Assembly: GCA_964627665.1 (NCBI GenBank)
Contig: CAZVKG010000011.1
Span: forward strand, 9,303 to 73,302
Source of the DNA: UBA1351 sp964627665
Lineage (GTDB): Bacteria > Bacillota > Clostridia > Lachnospirales > Vallitaleaceae
Direction of reading: 5' to 3'
DNA: 64,000 nucleotides
Positions 1 to 8,731 of this stretch are shown piece by piece. The notes beneath the pieces were generated by a model. It had not been told where the DNA came from. It did not search any database and saw nothing but the letters and a program-made list of their open reading frames with translations. The position numbers and the translations under genes are program-made. Every line of letters begins with the position of its first letter. The first letter of the stretch is position 1.

Positions 1-1095
1 ATAATCGGATAAATTTGCCATCTTACGCCATGTCTGTCCAATATCTTCCGGATGGTCATCCCATGAACGACTAGCTTGTGCAAATACATCAACAGAAATA
101 TGCACATTATAAGGATTTAACTCATTGTTCGCATAGATTAAAAAGTCTTCGATTCCTTCGTCTTTATCTCTAAGATTTCGTTCAGGGAAAAATGTAATTT
201 CATTATATTTGGCTGCATTATCCGGGAATCGAACATAATCAAACTGAATCTCTTTGAAACCACGCAAGGCAGCTTCCTTAGAAACAGCAACAACATAGTC
301 CCATACTGCCGGATCAAAGGGATTGACCCAAGCCGTTCCTTTATTATCACGATATGTTCCTCCTGCGATTAACTGAATCGTATGTTCCGGCTCATGTTCT
401 GCATAATACGGGTCTTTAAAAGCAACTACTCGAGCAATTGTATAGATCTCATTTTCATCTAAGTAGTTTAATAAGCGCTCATAATCTTTCATCGGTGCAT
501 TGATATGACTATTAATATCTTGAACTAGTTGAATATCACTTTTCCAACCAACATATCCATGATCATTTTTAACATCAATAACCAGAGCATTCACTTCCGT
601 CGCCATACATATACCCAATATTTCTTCCAGACGATTGACATCATTATTAAGACGTGTTTGATCAACCGCTTCTGTTGATTCTCCAGCTAAATAGCGAATG
701 TGATCCGCATATAACTGAACATCCTCTTCATCAAAATTAAAACCGGCAATATTACTTGTTACATATAATGCCTTCGCTTCTGCTGTCACAAGCTCCGGAT
801 TCAAATCATCTATGGAATCAATGGTCGGCAACGGTACATAGTAAGCTCCGTCCCTTTCCTTATTTATTGCATCTTGTTCATTGCGTTCTTCAATCGCCAA
901 CGCCAAAAGTTCTTCATCCGTTGGTTCCGGTTCAACTTCAGGCTCTGCTTCGACTTCTGATTCACTTTCATCTTCGTTCTGAGTATTCTCTGTCGACTCA
1001 GCTTCAGCATTGCCGGCAGTTTCTGAATCATTGTTACATGCTACAAAAAATAAACTCACTACAACTAATAAAACAATCCATTTAAGTTTTTTCAT
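1..1095 (-). CDS. Lipoprotein with DUF4015 glycoside hydrolase-like barrel (3' end cut by window edge)
   Basis: The frame is open from an ATG at 1095 to the window edge, giving 365 codons without a stop, so the C-terminus is missing. The start has GAGGATGTATA just upstream. The N-terminus is a lipoprotein signal (hydrophobic run, then FVACNND with the lipobox Cys), followed by a long acidic E/S/T-rich linker. The rest reads like the DUF4015 family of putative glycosyl hydrolases with a TIM barrel: NALVIDVKNDHG near residue 167, and FKEIQFDYVRFP further on, where the acidic residue is the usual candidate catalytic position. It is probably tethered outside the membrane. It lies 96 bases downstream of a sugar-sensing operon, which fits a carbohydrate role, but the substrate cannot be read from the sequence. 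Family call is fairly sure; activity is inferred. Confidence 0.8.
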   Translation of the reverse strand, partial: MKKLKWIVLLVVVSLFFVACNNDSETAGNAEAESTENTQNEDESESEVEAEPEVEPEPTDEELLALAIEERNEQDAINKERDGAYYVPLPTIDSIDDLNPELVTAEAKALYVTSNIAGFNFDEEDVQLYADHIRYLAGESTEAVDQTRLNNDVNRLEEILGICMATEVNALVIDVKNDHGYVGWKSDIQLVQDINSHINAPMKDYERLLNYLDENEIYTIARVVAFKDPYYAEHEPEHTIQLIAGGTYRDNKGTAWVNPFDPAVWDYVVAVSKEAALRGFKEIQFDYVRFPDNAAKYNEITFFPERNLRDKDEGIEDFLIYANNELNPYNVHISVDVFAQASRSWDDHPEDIGQTWRKMANLSDY

Positions 1096-1152
1096 TATAC
1101 ATCCTCTTCGTTGTTCTTTTTTTGTTATTTGTCTAGTTTGTTTGTCTTATTT

Positions 1153-1180
1153 AGTCTAACATATATACAGGTAAAATCAA
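1153..1180 (-). promoter_or_regulatory. Possible promoter for the DUF4015 lipoprotein
   Basis: On the minus strand TTGATT (1175-1180) is followed after 16 bases by TAGACT (1153-1158). Both hexamers are only moderate matches, so readthrough from the upstream operon is also possible. Confidence 0.35.
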
Positions 1181-1191
1181 TATGTATTTTA

Positions 1192-2238
1192 CTATTCTCG
1201 GTAAACATCCTCTCTCCTGTGGAACCCATCCTCAATAACTGTTTCATCTAGGGTCTCTTTGGTAACGGAAAGAACATCCAGTTGAATATAAGGGACATCT
1301 GCTTCACCATTATAAATCGTTTGATTAACGGTTGGTTGTTGACCTTTTGCAAACTGAATTGCCAAATTAACCGCGGCTTCTGCTAAAGTACGAATCGGTT
1401 TGTAGACGGTCATATGTTGAGTCCCTTCAACAATGCGTTGACATGCAGATATATCCGCGTCATGTCCTGCAACATAAACTTTACCGGCTAATCCTTCTTC
1501 TGCTAATGCCCGAATGGCCGCTTCTGCCAATCGGTCATTTGCTCCGATAATCGCATCAATTTGTTGACCTTCATCTAATAATCGTGCAATCAAATCATAG
1601 GCCGGCTCTTCTCTCCAATCTTCTGCATAGATTTCTTCAATAATATGTATCTTTCCTTTTTCAATTTCTGAAGTCAAGACATTCATATATCCTTCGTTAA
1701 ACATATATGAATTGTTATCATCCGGTGACCCATTAATAATCACATAATTTCCCTTTGGCACATGTTCAAGCAATTCACCTGCCATGAGTTCACCGACTTT
1801 CACATTATCAAAAGAAATATAAGCATCAATTTCAACATTACGAATAAGCCGATCATATGCAATTACTTTTATTCCTGCTTGTCTTGCCTCCTTAATAACC
1901 TCTGACAAACCATCACGATCATATGGCACGACAACTAATACATCCACTTCTTTTTCAATCAGAAGTTGTATCTGTTGTATTTGCGTCGCATTATTTTCAT
2001 TTGCATTATAAACAAGCACTTCTGCGCCTTGCTTTGTTGCATTTGCACGAAAGATTTCCTGATCTCTTTGCCATCGTTCAATCACAAGGTTATCTGACAA
2101 ATATCCTATAGTAATTGTCTCTTGATCAGCTTTGATCTTTTCTTGATGATCTTTGTATATTGATATCCCAATAGCACTTATAATAAGTAAACCAATCGTT
2201 AAAACGAATACTTGCTTTTTCTTTTTACTTAGCTTCAT
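1192..2238 (-). CDS. Membrane-anchored XylF-like sugar-binding protein
   Basis: This is a 348-residue periplasmic-binding-protein fold of the Peripla_BP_4 type, closest in look to D-xylose-binding XylF: TIGYLSDNLVIERWQRD near residue 42, VDVLVVVPYDRDG, and later IDAIIGANDRLAEAAIRAL and VYVAGHDADISA. The N-terminus is a lysine-rich stretch and one hydrophobic helix with no lipobox Cys, so it is probably an uncleaved anchor rather than a lipoprotein. It is the last gene of a four-gene operon, 11 bases after the YesN-like regulator, with AAGGTGGGG before the ATG. No ABC ATPase or permease gene lies beside it. In Clostridium beijerinckii an anchored XylFII senses xylose for LytS/YesN; a sensing role here is inferred from that parallel. 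A transport role with a distant permease is the alternative. Confidence 0.82.
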   Translation of the reverse strand: MKLSKKKKQVFVLTIGLLIISAIGISIYKDHQEKIKADQETITIGYLSDNLVIERWQRDQEIFRANATKQGAEVLVYNANENNATQIQQIQLLIEKEVDVLVVVPYDRDGLSEVIKEARQAGIKVIAYDRLIRNVEIDAYISFDNVKVGELMAGELLEHVPKGNYVIINGSPDDNNSYMFNEGYMNVLTSEIEKGKIHIIEEIYAEDWREEPAYDLIARLLDEGQQIDAIIGANDRLAEAAIRALAEEGLAGKVYVAGHDADISACQRIVEGTQHMTVYKPIRTLAEAAVNLAIQFAKGQQPTVNQTIYNGEADVPYIQLDVLSVTKETLDETVIEDGFHRREDVYRE

Positions 2239-2249
2239 TTTACCCCACC

Positions 2250-3845
2250 TTACTTGTAATCTGTTGGTGTTACGCCTACAAGCTTTTTGAATAACCGGCT
2301 AAAATAATTCGGATCATTATAACCGATCTCATAACAAATTTCTTTTACAGAATACTTTTTTGTTTTTAACATTTCTTTTGCAACTTCAATACGCTTTGAC
2401 CGAACATATTCGACAAAAGTAATCCCAATCTCCTCTTTAAAAATCTTACTGAAATATTGCGGACTCACTGCCACCTCCTTCGAAATATCATTTAAACCAA
2501 TTTCTTCACTATAATGTTGATCAATATAACTTTTTGCTGACATAACAATATCAGAAATATGCTGCACCCGCGTGTCTTGTAAGAGACGTGTTATATACTG
2601 TACTTTTCCTATACACCAGTTCACAAGTTCTGAGAAGGTATCCATGCGTCGAATTTCAGTTAGATAGGTCGAATATCCCACTTTGGCCTCATTCAGGTTA
2701 TTTTTATAGGATGTACTTAAAACCATAACCATTAACTCCATCGCAATACTCATCACATCTTCTAAATTACCATGAAATTTTGTGTGAATTTTTGATAGAA
2801 AACTTTGGATCTCTTTTGCTACTAATCCCTCATTACCACTCTCAATAAGTTGAACAATCATTGTTTCGTCTTCTTTTATATCCACATATGTATATTCTTT
2901 TTCATTACCTTCAAGAGCAAAGATATCATTTACATGTATAATTTCTTCATTAATATTTCTCGATAATGCTTGATTCGCTTCTTCAAGAGAATTCTTGATT
3001 TTATCAAGACGATAACAGGAGCCAATACCCACGCAAATATGACTGTCCACATAACTACGTATACTTGCTATAATCGATTCAGTCAAATGAATGGCTTTTA
3101 TTCGTTGCTGATACTCGTTGTCTGTTTCCTCTTCTAACACAATGACAATCATCCGATTAATGACAAGGGGCCCTACAATAGATTTACATTTGTATTTGAT
3201 TTCATTTTGTACTTTAGGATAAAAGGTTTGTCCTTTTACGCCTGCACCGATTCGATTGCTTAGCTTATCATCACCATCTTTTTCACCAAATTCAAAAATC
3301 ATCACATAGCCATAATCTTGGTCAATCGTAAACAATTCTTCATAACGAAACAGTTCTTCCCGGTAGTCTGTATTTAGAAGTAAAGAATAGACAAAACCAT
3401 GCTCTAAGACAGGAATAATCTTCTCCAGCTTCTCCCTGTTCTCCATTTCTAGGGCACGTTGGTTTCGCTCTTCATCAATTTCTCCCATGATTTTATGAAG
3501 TACTTTTAATAATTTTTCTTGATTAATTGGTTTAAGAATATAATCACTGACGCCCAATTCAACCGCTTGTTTCGCATATTCAAATTGCTCATAGGCAGAT
3601 ATAATAACAAAGCGAACACTTGGATAACGTTTTTTAATGGTCTCAATTGCCTCAATACCATTTATGCCGGGCATTTTTATATCCATCAAAATAACATCCG
3701 GAATCACTTGATTAGTCGCTTCAATAGCTTCTCGACCCGAACTGGCTGTTGCAACAATATTAACTTTTGAAAAATTGTCTTCAATGATAAATTTAATACC
3801 TTCTAGGACAATTTGTTCATCATCAGCAATCATAATTTTATACAT
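2250..3845 (-). CDS. YesN-like response regulator, AraC-type DNA binding
   Basis: The 531-residue protein has an N-terminal receiver domain (residues 1-120; acidic DDE at 8-10, phospho-acceptor Asp55 in VILMDIKMPG, and Lys in YILKP), a long middle region of about 290 residues, and a C-terminal AraC/XylS double helix-turn-helix (about 430-531; VSPQYFSKIFKEEIG, then YNDPNYFSRLFKKLVG). This is the YesN architecture. It should be phosphorylated by the kinase encoded immediately upstream and activate sugar-related promoters. Only 4 bases separate it from the kinase stop, and GGAGTGAAACT precedes the ATG, so the two are co-translated. Targets cannot be assigned from sequence; its own operon and a xylose/arabinose-type importer are the likely ones. 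Confidence 0.92.
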   Translation of the reverse strand: MYKIMIADDEQIVLEGIKFIIEDNFSKVNIVATASSGREAIEATNQVIPDVILMDIKMPGINGIEAIETIKKRYPSVRFVIISAYEQFEYAKQAVELGVSDYILKPINQEKLLKVLHKIMGEIDEERNQRALEMENREKLEKIIPVLEHGFVYSLLLNTDYREELFRYEELFTIDQDYGYVMIFEFGEKDGDDKLSNRIGAGVKGQTFYPKVQNEIKYKCKSIVGPLVINRMIVIVLEEETDNEYQQRIKAIHLTESIIASIRSYVDSHICVGIGSCYRLDKIKNSLEEANQALSRNINEEIIHVNDIFALEGNEKEYTYVDIKEDETMIVQLIESGNEGLVAKEIQSFLSKIHTKFHGNLEDVMSIAMELMVMVLSTSYKNNLNEAKVGYSTYLTEIRRMDTFSELVNWCIGKVQYITRLLQDTRVQHISDIVMSAKSYIDQHYSEEIGLNDISKEVAVSPQYFSKIFKEEIGITFVEYVRSKRIEVAKEMLKTKKYSVKEICYEIGYNDPNYFSRLFKKLVGVTPTDYK

Positions 3846-3849
3846 AGTT

Positions 3850-5301
3850 TCACTCCATATTTAGCGGGATTTTTATTGTTATTTTTACACCGTGTCCGAC
3901 TTCACTTTCGACAAAGAACAGATTTTGTTGATGATAAAATAACTCGAGACGATCACGCACATTTTTAATACCGATTCCCGAATTATTGGATAGGATTTCT
4001 TGTATTCTTTCCGTCGTCATCCCAACACCTGTATCGTGAACGATAATCTCAACAAAGGGGACGTTTTTATGAACATCAATAAAAATCTTCCCCCCTTCTT
4101 CTAATCCACTTAATCCATGTATATAGGCATTTTCTACAATAGGTTGTAAAATGAGTTGCGGAACCTTGACATTGGTAACTTCGGAATCAATGTGAAATTC
4201 AAATTGAATCCGCTGGCCAAAACGTACTTTTAATAACTCATAATAATCTTTAATATTATTAATCTCTTCGTCCAATGTACAATGTGTATCCATTTTTTGA
4301 ATATTATAGCGAAACAATCTCGACATTGTCTCCAAAAAATTACCGGTTTTCGGAGCTCGTTCAAGTATTGACAACTGGACACCGGCATTAATGGTATTAA
4401 ACATAAAATGTGGATTAATCTGTGACTGAAGAGCATATAATCTAGCATTATCTAATAAATGTTCCATTTTTACATTCTTAAGTTGCTCATCCTTCAGCTT
4501 AGCTTCCGTTTCTGCTTGCGTTTTTAACTCATCTACATATTCACTGATACTATTTTTCATCTTATTAAAAGCGGCGGCCAAGAGTAAAAACTCATCTTCA
4601 GAGTCTACATACACATCCGGTGTTTGAAAATTTCCTTTTGCAATCTCTTCAGCTGCATCCGATAAATGCGTAATCGGTCGAACCATTCGCGCAGTAATAT
4701 AATAGACGACTGTAAATGCAATCAAAACCAAAACAATAACAATAATATAGGTAATCGATTGTAATAAACGGATTTGATTGACTAAATCTAAGTAAGCTTT
4801 TGAATTTCTGTTTAACTGCTTATTATTTAATTGATCAATATAATCAAAAATATATCCTTTAATCTCAACACTGTATTCATAATGCTCGTAGTATTTTTCC
4901 ACATTTCGAAGTCGTTTATAGCCAATAGCTTCATTGCTTTGTTCCAAATAAGCCTCCACAAGGTGGACAATATTTTTCATCATCAAATCTTCATCATTAT
5001 ATATTTGCTCATCCACCTGACTAATATCACCTTGCAGCTGCTCCACGCCAATCAAAAAATTATTCAGTCGAGTTGAACTTTTTGACGTCAAAAAGCCTAA
5101 TAAGTCGGCATCAAGACCATTCATATTTGACTCAACTTCAGATAAATAGATATGTTTTTCAAACATTGCTTGAATTTGGCCTTTATATCGCTCCATAATG
5201 CTTAGAGAATACATGCTTAATATTGCCATTAAAAGAATGATTCCTAGGGAATAGAGCATCATGTTATTCTTAATTGAACCAAATTTATTGAGTTTTGACA
5301 T
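3850..5301 (-). CDS. LytS/YesM-like sensor histidine kinase
   Basis: About 483 residues. An N-terminal membrane helix (about 15-35), an extracellular helical sensor segment (about 36-180), a second membrane helix (about 182-204), a HAMP linker (RPITHLSDAAEEIAKGNF), a His_kinase domain with the acceptor His at about 298 in QSQINPHFMFNT, and a C-terminal HATPase with VENAYIHGL (N box) and GIGIKNVRDRLELFY (G box). The ATG at 5301 is chosen over an in-frame GTG at 5310 because AAGAG sits 8 bases upstream of the ATG; either start overlaps the preceding gene, which implies translational coupling. The small extracellular domain probably contacts the anchored sugar-binding protein encoded upstream, as XylFII contacts LytS. 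That contact is inferred. Confidence 0.92.
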   Translation of the reverse strand: MSKLNKFGSIKNNMMLYSLGIILLMAILSMYSLSIMERYKGQIQAMFEKHIYLSEVESNMNGLDADLLGFLTSKSSTRLNNFLIGVEQLQGDISQVDEQIYNDEDLMMKNIVHLVEAYLEQSNEAIGYKRLRNVEKYYEHYEYSVEIKGYIFDYIDQLNNKQLNRNSKAYLDLVNQIRLLQSITYIIVIVLVLIAFTVVYYITARMVRPITHLSDAAEEIAKGNFQTPDVYVDSEDEFLLLAAAFNKMKNSISEYVDELKTQAETEAKLKDEQLKNVKMEHLLDNARLYALQSQINPHFMFNTINAGVQLSILERAPKTGNFLETMSRLFRYNIQKMDTHCTLDEEINNIKDYYELLKVRFGQRIQFEFHIDSEVTNVKVPQLILQPIVENAYIHGLSGLEEGGKIFIDVHKNVPFVEIIVHDTGVGMTTERIQEILSNNSGIGIKNVRDRLELFYHQQNLFFVESEVGHGVKITIKIPLNME

Positions 5302-6334
5302 TTTCTTCACTCTTTTCTAACAAAATAGTATCAACATTGCTTTGATCAATCACTTGAATGGATGTATTAAAATAATTGCTTACAAAAGCACTGGTCTTAT
5401 ACTCATAAAAAGCAGCAATTGCTTTTTTTCCTATATCATTGTAATCAGTAACGATTGAGGCTTCAATAATATTACCTTTTTTGATGCTATCAAGAATTTC
5501 CACTTCATCTCCATACCCGACTAAGCTTACCTGACTAACTAAGTTGTTATCGACAAGAACTTGTATAACACCCAGGGTGTTGGACGTATTCGTACAAAAA
5601 ATTCCATTAATGTCCGGATTCTCTTTCATTAAATTCGTTGCAATTATTTCTGCACTTAAAACACCTTCTTCCGTATAGAGAACATGTTCTAATGTTATAT
5701 TCGGATATTTTTTGAGAATATCATTAAATCCTAACACCAACAGACTATCATTAATATCTGCATATTCTTCATAACTTCTGGGTTCAATAACAGCTATTTT
5801 TCCTGAAGTTCCAAGGGATTTAATCATTTCCTGAGCAGCAATCTCTCCGATTGTATAACGGTTCACACCGACATAAGTAATCCTTTGACTTGACGGCAAA
5901 TCTTCATTCATTGTTATCACCGGAATACCGGCCAATGACAACTCATCAATCATTGCTATTACTTCGTCATCATAATAGGCATGAATAATTAAACCATCCA
6001 CTTTGTTATACATAGCCAACTGCATATTTTCAATCAGTTGATCTCGATAATTGGCCCCTTCAATGGAAATAATCTCTGTAGCAACACGATACATTTCGCT
6101 TTCTTCTTCAACACCACGAATAAATTCTTCACTATAGGTTTGATTTGATCCGTCAATTAAGATCATCACATGATAATCTGCATTCTCTTTTGATGTCCAA
6201 TAATACTCGTCCGCTGATGATTTTGTTAACTGATAGGATATATAAAATCCAGCAAACAATGCTGCACTTAATGTTATGATCAAAATACCCATGACCCAAA
6301 AAAATAGTCGTTTATTATTAATTTTATTTGACAT
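5285..6334 (-). CDS. Membrane-anchored sugar-binding protein (sensor subunit)
   Basis: A 349-residue Peripla_BP_4/LacI-type binding protein. After a short basic N-terminus there is one strong hydrophobic helix (about residues 9-32) and no lipobox, so the domain is held to the outer face of the membrane. The fold is shown by HVMILIDGSNQTYSEEFIRG, VDGLIIHAYYDDEV, GIPVITMNEDLP, NGIFCTNTSNTLGVIQVL and VSLVGYGDEVEILDSI. The ATG at 6334 is chosen because TTTAAGGAGCG lies at good distance; an in-frame ATG 25 codons upstream has no such site. It is the first gene of the operon and its 3' end overlaps the kinase gene. The order binding protein-kinase-regulator is that of known XylFII-LytS-YesN systems. 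The ligand is unknown. Confidence 0.85.
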   Translation of the reverse strand: MSNKINNKRLFFWVMGILIITLSAALFAGFYISYQLTKSSADEYYWTSKENADYHVMILIDGSNQTYSEEFIRGVEEESEMYRVATEIISIEGANYRDQLIENMQLAMYNKVDGLIIHAYYDDEVIAMIDELSLAGIPVITMNEDLPSSQRITYVGVNRYTIGEIAAQEMIKSLGTSGKIAVIEPRSYEEYADINDSLLVLGFNDILKKYPNITLEHVLYTEEGVLSAEIIATNLMKENPDINGIFCTNTSNTLGVIQVLVDNNLVSQVSLVGYGDEVEILDSIKKGNIIEASIVTDYNDIGKKAIAAFYEYKTSAFVSNYFNTSIQVIDQSNVDTILLEKSEENVKTQ

Positions 6335-6396
6335 ATATTCGCTCCTTAAACTACTTACCTCTTTCATTTTAACATGGAAATACAAGACAAAATTAA

Positions 6397-6425
6397 TCGA
6401 TATTAGCATTTTTTTATGTTATGAT
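6397..6425 (+). promoter_or_regulatory. Promoter for the RlmH-like tail protein
   Basis: TCGATA (6397-6402), a 17-base spacer and TATGAT (6420-6425) form a reasonable sigma-A promoter about 38 bases before the ATG at 6463. It lies in the divergent gap with the sugar-sensing operon. Confidence 0.5.
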
Positions 6426-6462
6426 AGGATTTGAATATACAAAGAATCGATTGGAGATAGCC

Positions 6463-6873
6463 ATGAACTTTACAATTATTTATCAGGAAAAAAAACTACT
6501 TCCTTTTTATACACACGCTTTAAAAGAATATCACAAACGTTTGCAACGTTACTGTAAAATCCAACGACTGTCTTGTTCATCGACGTCCGATATTCTCAAA
6601 AAAATAAATAGCAACTCATATGTCATCGGAGTTACTATACAAGAATCCACACATACGTCTGAAGCCCTAGCCAATTATTTTTCTCGACTTGCAGTAACCG
6701 GTCAATCACGTGTCCAGTTTATTATCAATCCATCTAATGAACTTCTTAAACACTGTGATGATTGCATTGCACTTTCACCCTTAACACAGAATACCGGATT
6801 AATCTTAACCATTCTTTACGAACAAATCTACCGTTCATATCGGATAAATCTAAACCAGGCCTATCACAAATAA
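6463..6873 (+). CDS. RlmH-like protein lacking the SAM site but keeping the C-terminal YHK tail
   Basis: A 136-residue protein clearly related to RlmH, the SPOUT methyltransferase that modifies pseudouridine 1915 of 23S rRNA. Related parts are the N-terminus (MNFTIIYQEKKL... LKEYHKRLQRYCKI) and above all the tail (ILYEQIYRSYRINLNQAYHK), which matches the canonical EQIYRAFRI...YHK ending. The knot region is not conserved: where RlmH has GGSxGL it reads NPSNEL (89-94), and the SFSKMTFPHQ stretch reads ALSPLTQNTG. It also lacks about 20 residues after the first strand. It therefore probably cannot bind S-adenosylmethionine alone. GGAG 6 bases upstream supports the ATG at 6463. It is convergent with, and overlaps by 10 bases, an rlmH-like gene that has the opposite defect. 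Homology is confident; function is inferred. Confidence 0.8.
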   Translation: MNFTIIYQEKKLLPFYTHALKEYHKRLQRYCKIQRLSCSSTSDILKKINSNSYVIGVTIQESTHTSEALANYFSRLAVTGQSRVQFIINPSNELLKHCDDCIALSPLTQNTGLILTILYEQIYRSYRINLNQAYHK

Positions 6874-7322
6874 GGCGCTATTTCTGCAAGTTTCTCCGAC
6901 AAAATAAGGCGCATAAGTTGATGGGGAAAGGTCATTTGAGAAAAAGATATTGATAGATTCGACCGCTTTAAAACATAATCACTCAAACCAAGGGATCCAC
7001 CAATCACAAAACAAAGCTTTTCTTTATTGAATTGCTTTGCTTTTTTTAAGGCTCTGATCAAGCCTTCTGTTGTCAATTCGCTTCCTAGTATTTCCAAGGT
7101 AATCACATACATATCTTCTTTTATATAATGAAGTAAAGCTAATCCTTCTTTGTCTTTTATTTGTATCTCCATTGATTTCGACAAATTTTCAGGGGCTTTT
7201 TCATCTGGGATTTCAATAAGGAAAATCGGAAGACACTTTCTAATCGCTTGCACATAATGTTCAATACCGGATCTTAAATACTTTTCTTTAATTTTACCCA
7301 CACATACAATCGTTATTTCCAC
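6864..7322 (-). CDS. rlmH: RlmH-like SPOUT methyltransferase lacking the canonical C-terminal tail
   Basis: A 152-residue RlmH homologue (family usual length about 159). The N-terminus (ITIVCVGKIKEKYLRSGIEHY), the IPDEKAPENLS segment, the SAM-binding CFVIGGSLGLS (GGSLG at 108-112) and SFSQMTFPHQLMRLIL (127-141) are all canonical. After Leu141 the expected EQIYRAFRI...YHK tail is replaced by SEKLAEIAPYL and a stop. In RlmH this tail carries residues of the active site, so the protein looks catalytically incomplete on its own. The bases coding the new tail are bounded by an 11-base direct repeat (6868-6878 and 6903-6913), a possible trace of a slippage event. It follows the DUF815 gene by 15 bases and is probably in the same operon. 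Confidence 0.88.
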   Translation of the reverse strand: MEITIVCVGKIKEKYLRSGIEHYVQAIRKCLPIFLIEIPDEKAPENLSKSMEIQIKDKEGLALLHYIKEDMYVITLEILGSELTTEGLIRALKKAKQFNKEKLCFVIGGSLGLSDYVLKRSNLSISFSQMTFPHQLMRLILSEKLAEIAPYL

Positions 7323-7337
7323 ATAATCCTCTTTTCC

Positions 7338-8573
7338 TTAAGTCGTTTGTGCATCTAGCTTTACTTGCTTAATAAATTGGTTAGCAACACGGCCGGACAT
7401 TTTCCCGTGGCGCATTGCATAGATACGCGCATCATGAATAAGTTGCTCTTCCTCTATATTAAGGCCTTCTTTTTTAGCCATGGCTTTGACCATTGAAAAA
7501 TACTCCTTTTGGTCCAAATTTTCATAGATTAGGGTTAAGCCAAACCGATCCGATAAGGATGTCATCTCCTGAATAAAATCCTGAAGGTGAATATCATTTT
7601 CTCTTTCCGTACGTATTTCTTTAATCAAGTGTCTGCGATTTGAGGTAACATAAAAAACAACATGGGATAAATCGTCAGAAATACTGCCCTCGATAAATGA
7701 CTTTAAAAATTTGTATTCATCTTCATTGGCTTCAAAAGAGAGATCATCAATGAAAAGAATAAATCGGAATCCTTGATTCTTAATGACACTCAACACTTTA
7801 GGTAAATAAATCAGCTGTCCTTTTTGCATCTGTACTAATCGTAAGCCTTCTTGGGCAAAAAGTTTTGCCACAGTTTTAACTGAGGTTGATTTCCCTGTTC
7901 CACTCCCTCCAACAAGTAAGGCGTTTTGACTGGAATACCCTTCCACAAATGCTTTTGTGTTTTTAAACAGGGCATCTTTTTGTCGCTCATATAGATAAAT
8001 CTCATCCCAAGCTAATGTGACAATATTCTCAATACCGATAAATTCCGGCTCGCCTTCACTTGTTTTTACCAAAAAGCCATGATTGAGGGCAAAACGACCC
8101 ACACCATACTTCTTAAGAATTTCAGCGAATGTTTCAGCCCTTTGATCGAGTTCTAGCGAATCTATTGTGTCAAAAAAATACTTATGCGCAGAAATGACCG
8201 CTTGTTTATGGTCTATCGGCTCTTGTTCCATTTTTGCCAATATGTGTCCCTCATCATTTGCTAATTCACATAATGCATCTAGATTAATGGACATTATTTT
8301 GGCCAGAATTTTCAAATCATTTTCTAAACAACTCTTTTGATATGGGTTCATTTCTTTTTTATTGATGATCTGCATCAGTTTGCTGTTTGCATCTTGAATC
8401 ATATGACAAATTACGTATTCCGAAAAACTCTGGTTGGCATCCAGAAGCAAGCGCACAAGTTCATAGTACTTATTCTTTTTCACCTTGTTTTCAACAAGTT
8501 CTTTTACGCACATAAGTACCGGATTATCTATTAAATAATCAAAGAGTGTTAATTGGTTTAATTTTAGTTTCAT
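7338..8573 (-). CDS. DUF815-family AAA+ ATPase
   Basis: A 411-residue ATPase of the DUF815 family (AAA+-like). An N-terminal helical half of about 200 residues precedes a P-loop, VGGSGTGKST at 221-230, a Walker B strand FILFIDDLSFE near 272, and a C-terminal part with HGKMSGRVANQFIK near the end that resembles the lid of AAA+ proteins. The family is widespread in Firmicutes and Proteobacteria, but its cellular role is not established. ATG at 8573 has a weak-to-moderate site (GGAGACGACGG). It is transcribed with the rlmH-like gene 15 bases downstream. Family assignment is sure; no specific function is claimed. Confidence 0.88.
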   Translation of the reverse strand: MKLKLNQLTLFDYLIDNPVLMCVKELVENKVKKNKYYELVRLLLDANQSFSEYVICHMIQDANSKLMQIINKKEMNPYQKSCLENDLKILAKIMSINLDALCELANDEGHILAKMEQEPIDHKQAVISAHKYFFDTIDSLELDQRAETFAEILKKYGVGRFALNHGFLVKTSEGEPEFIGIENIVTLAWDEIYLYERQKDALFKNTKAFVEGYSSQNALLVGGSGTGKSTSVKTVAKLFAQEGLRLVQMQKGQLIYLPKVLSVIKNQGFRFILFIDDLSFEANEDEYKFLKSFIEGSISDDLSHVVFYVTSNRRHLIKEIRTERENDIHLQDFIQEMTSLSDRFGLTLIYENLDQKEYFSMVKAMAKKEGLNIEEEQLIHDARIYAMRHGKMSGRVANQFIKQVKLDAQTT

Positions 8574-8611
8574 CCGTCGTCTCCTAACTTTATTTAATTC
8601 ATAATATCCCT

Positions 8612-8640
8612 ATTATATACTGCTCTATCAAATCCTACAA
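8612..8640 (-). promoter_or_regulatory. Promoter of the DUF815-rlmH operon
   Basis: On the minus strand TTGTAG (8635-8640) and a perfect TATAAT (8612-8617) are separated by 17 bases, about 40 bases before the start codon. Confidence 0.5.
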
Positions 8641-8731
8641 TATTACATTTATATTAAAATATATAAAACATCTAGTTAATGAAAGCAGTTTTTGATATGA
8701 TTAGATTACTATATTTGAAAGGGTTTGTGAA

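Noticed and set aside
756..1085. A 109-codon plus-strand ORF in the lipoprotein region
   Set aside because: It is the antisense of the lipoprotein's signal and acidic linker and has no ribosome site or recognisable domain.
5685..5697. A LexA-like palindrome AGAACATGTTCT
   Set aside because: It lies inside a coding sequence, and GAAC and GTTC are separated by two bases rather than four, so it does not fit the LexA box.
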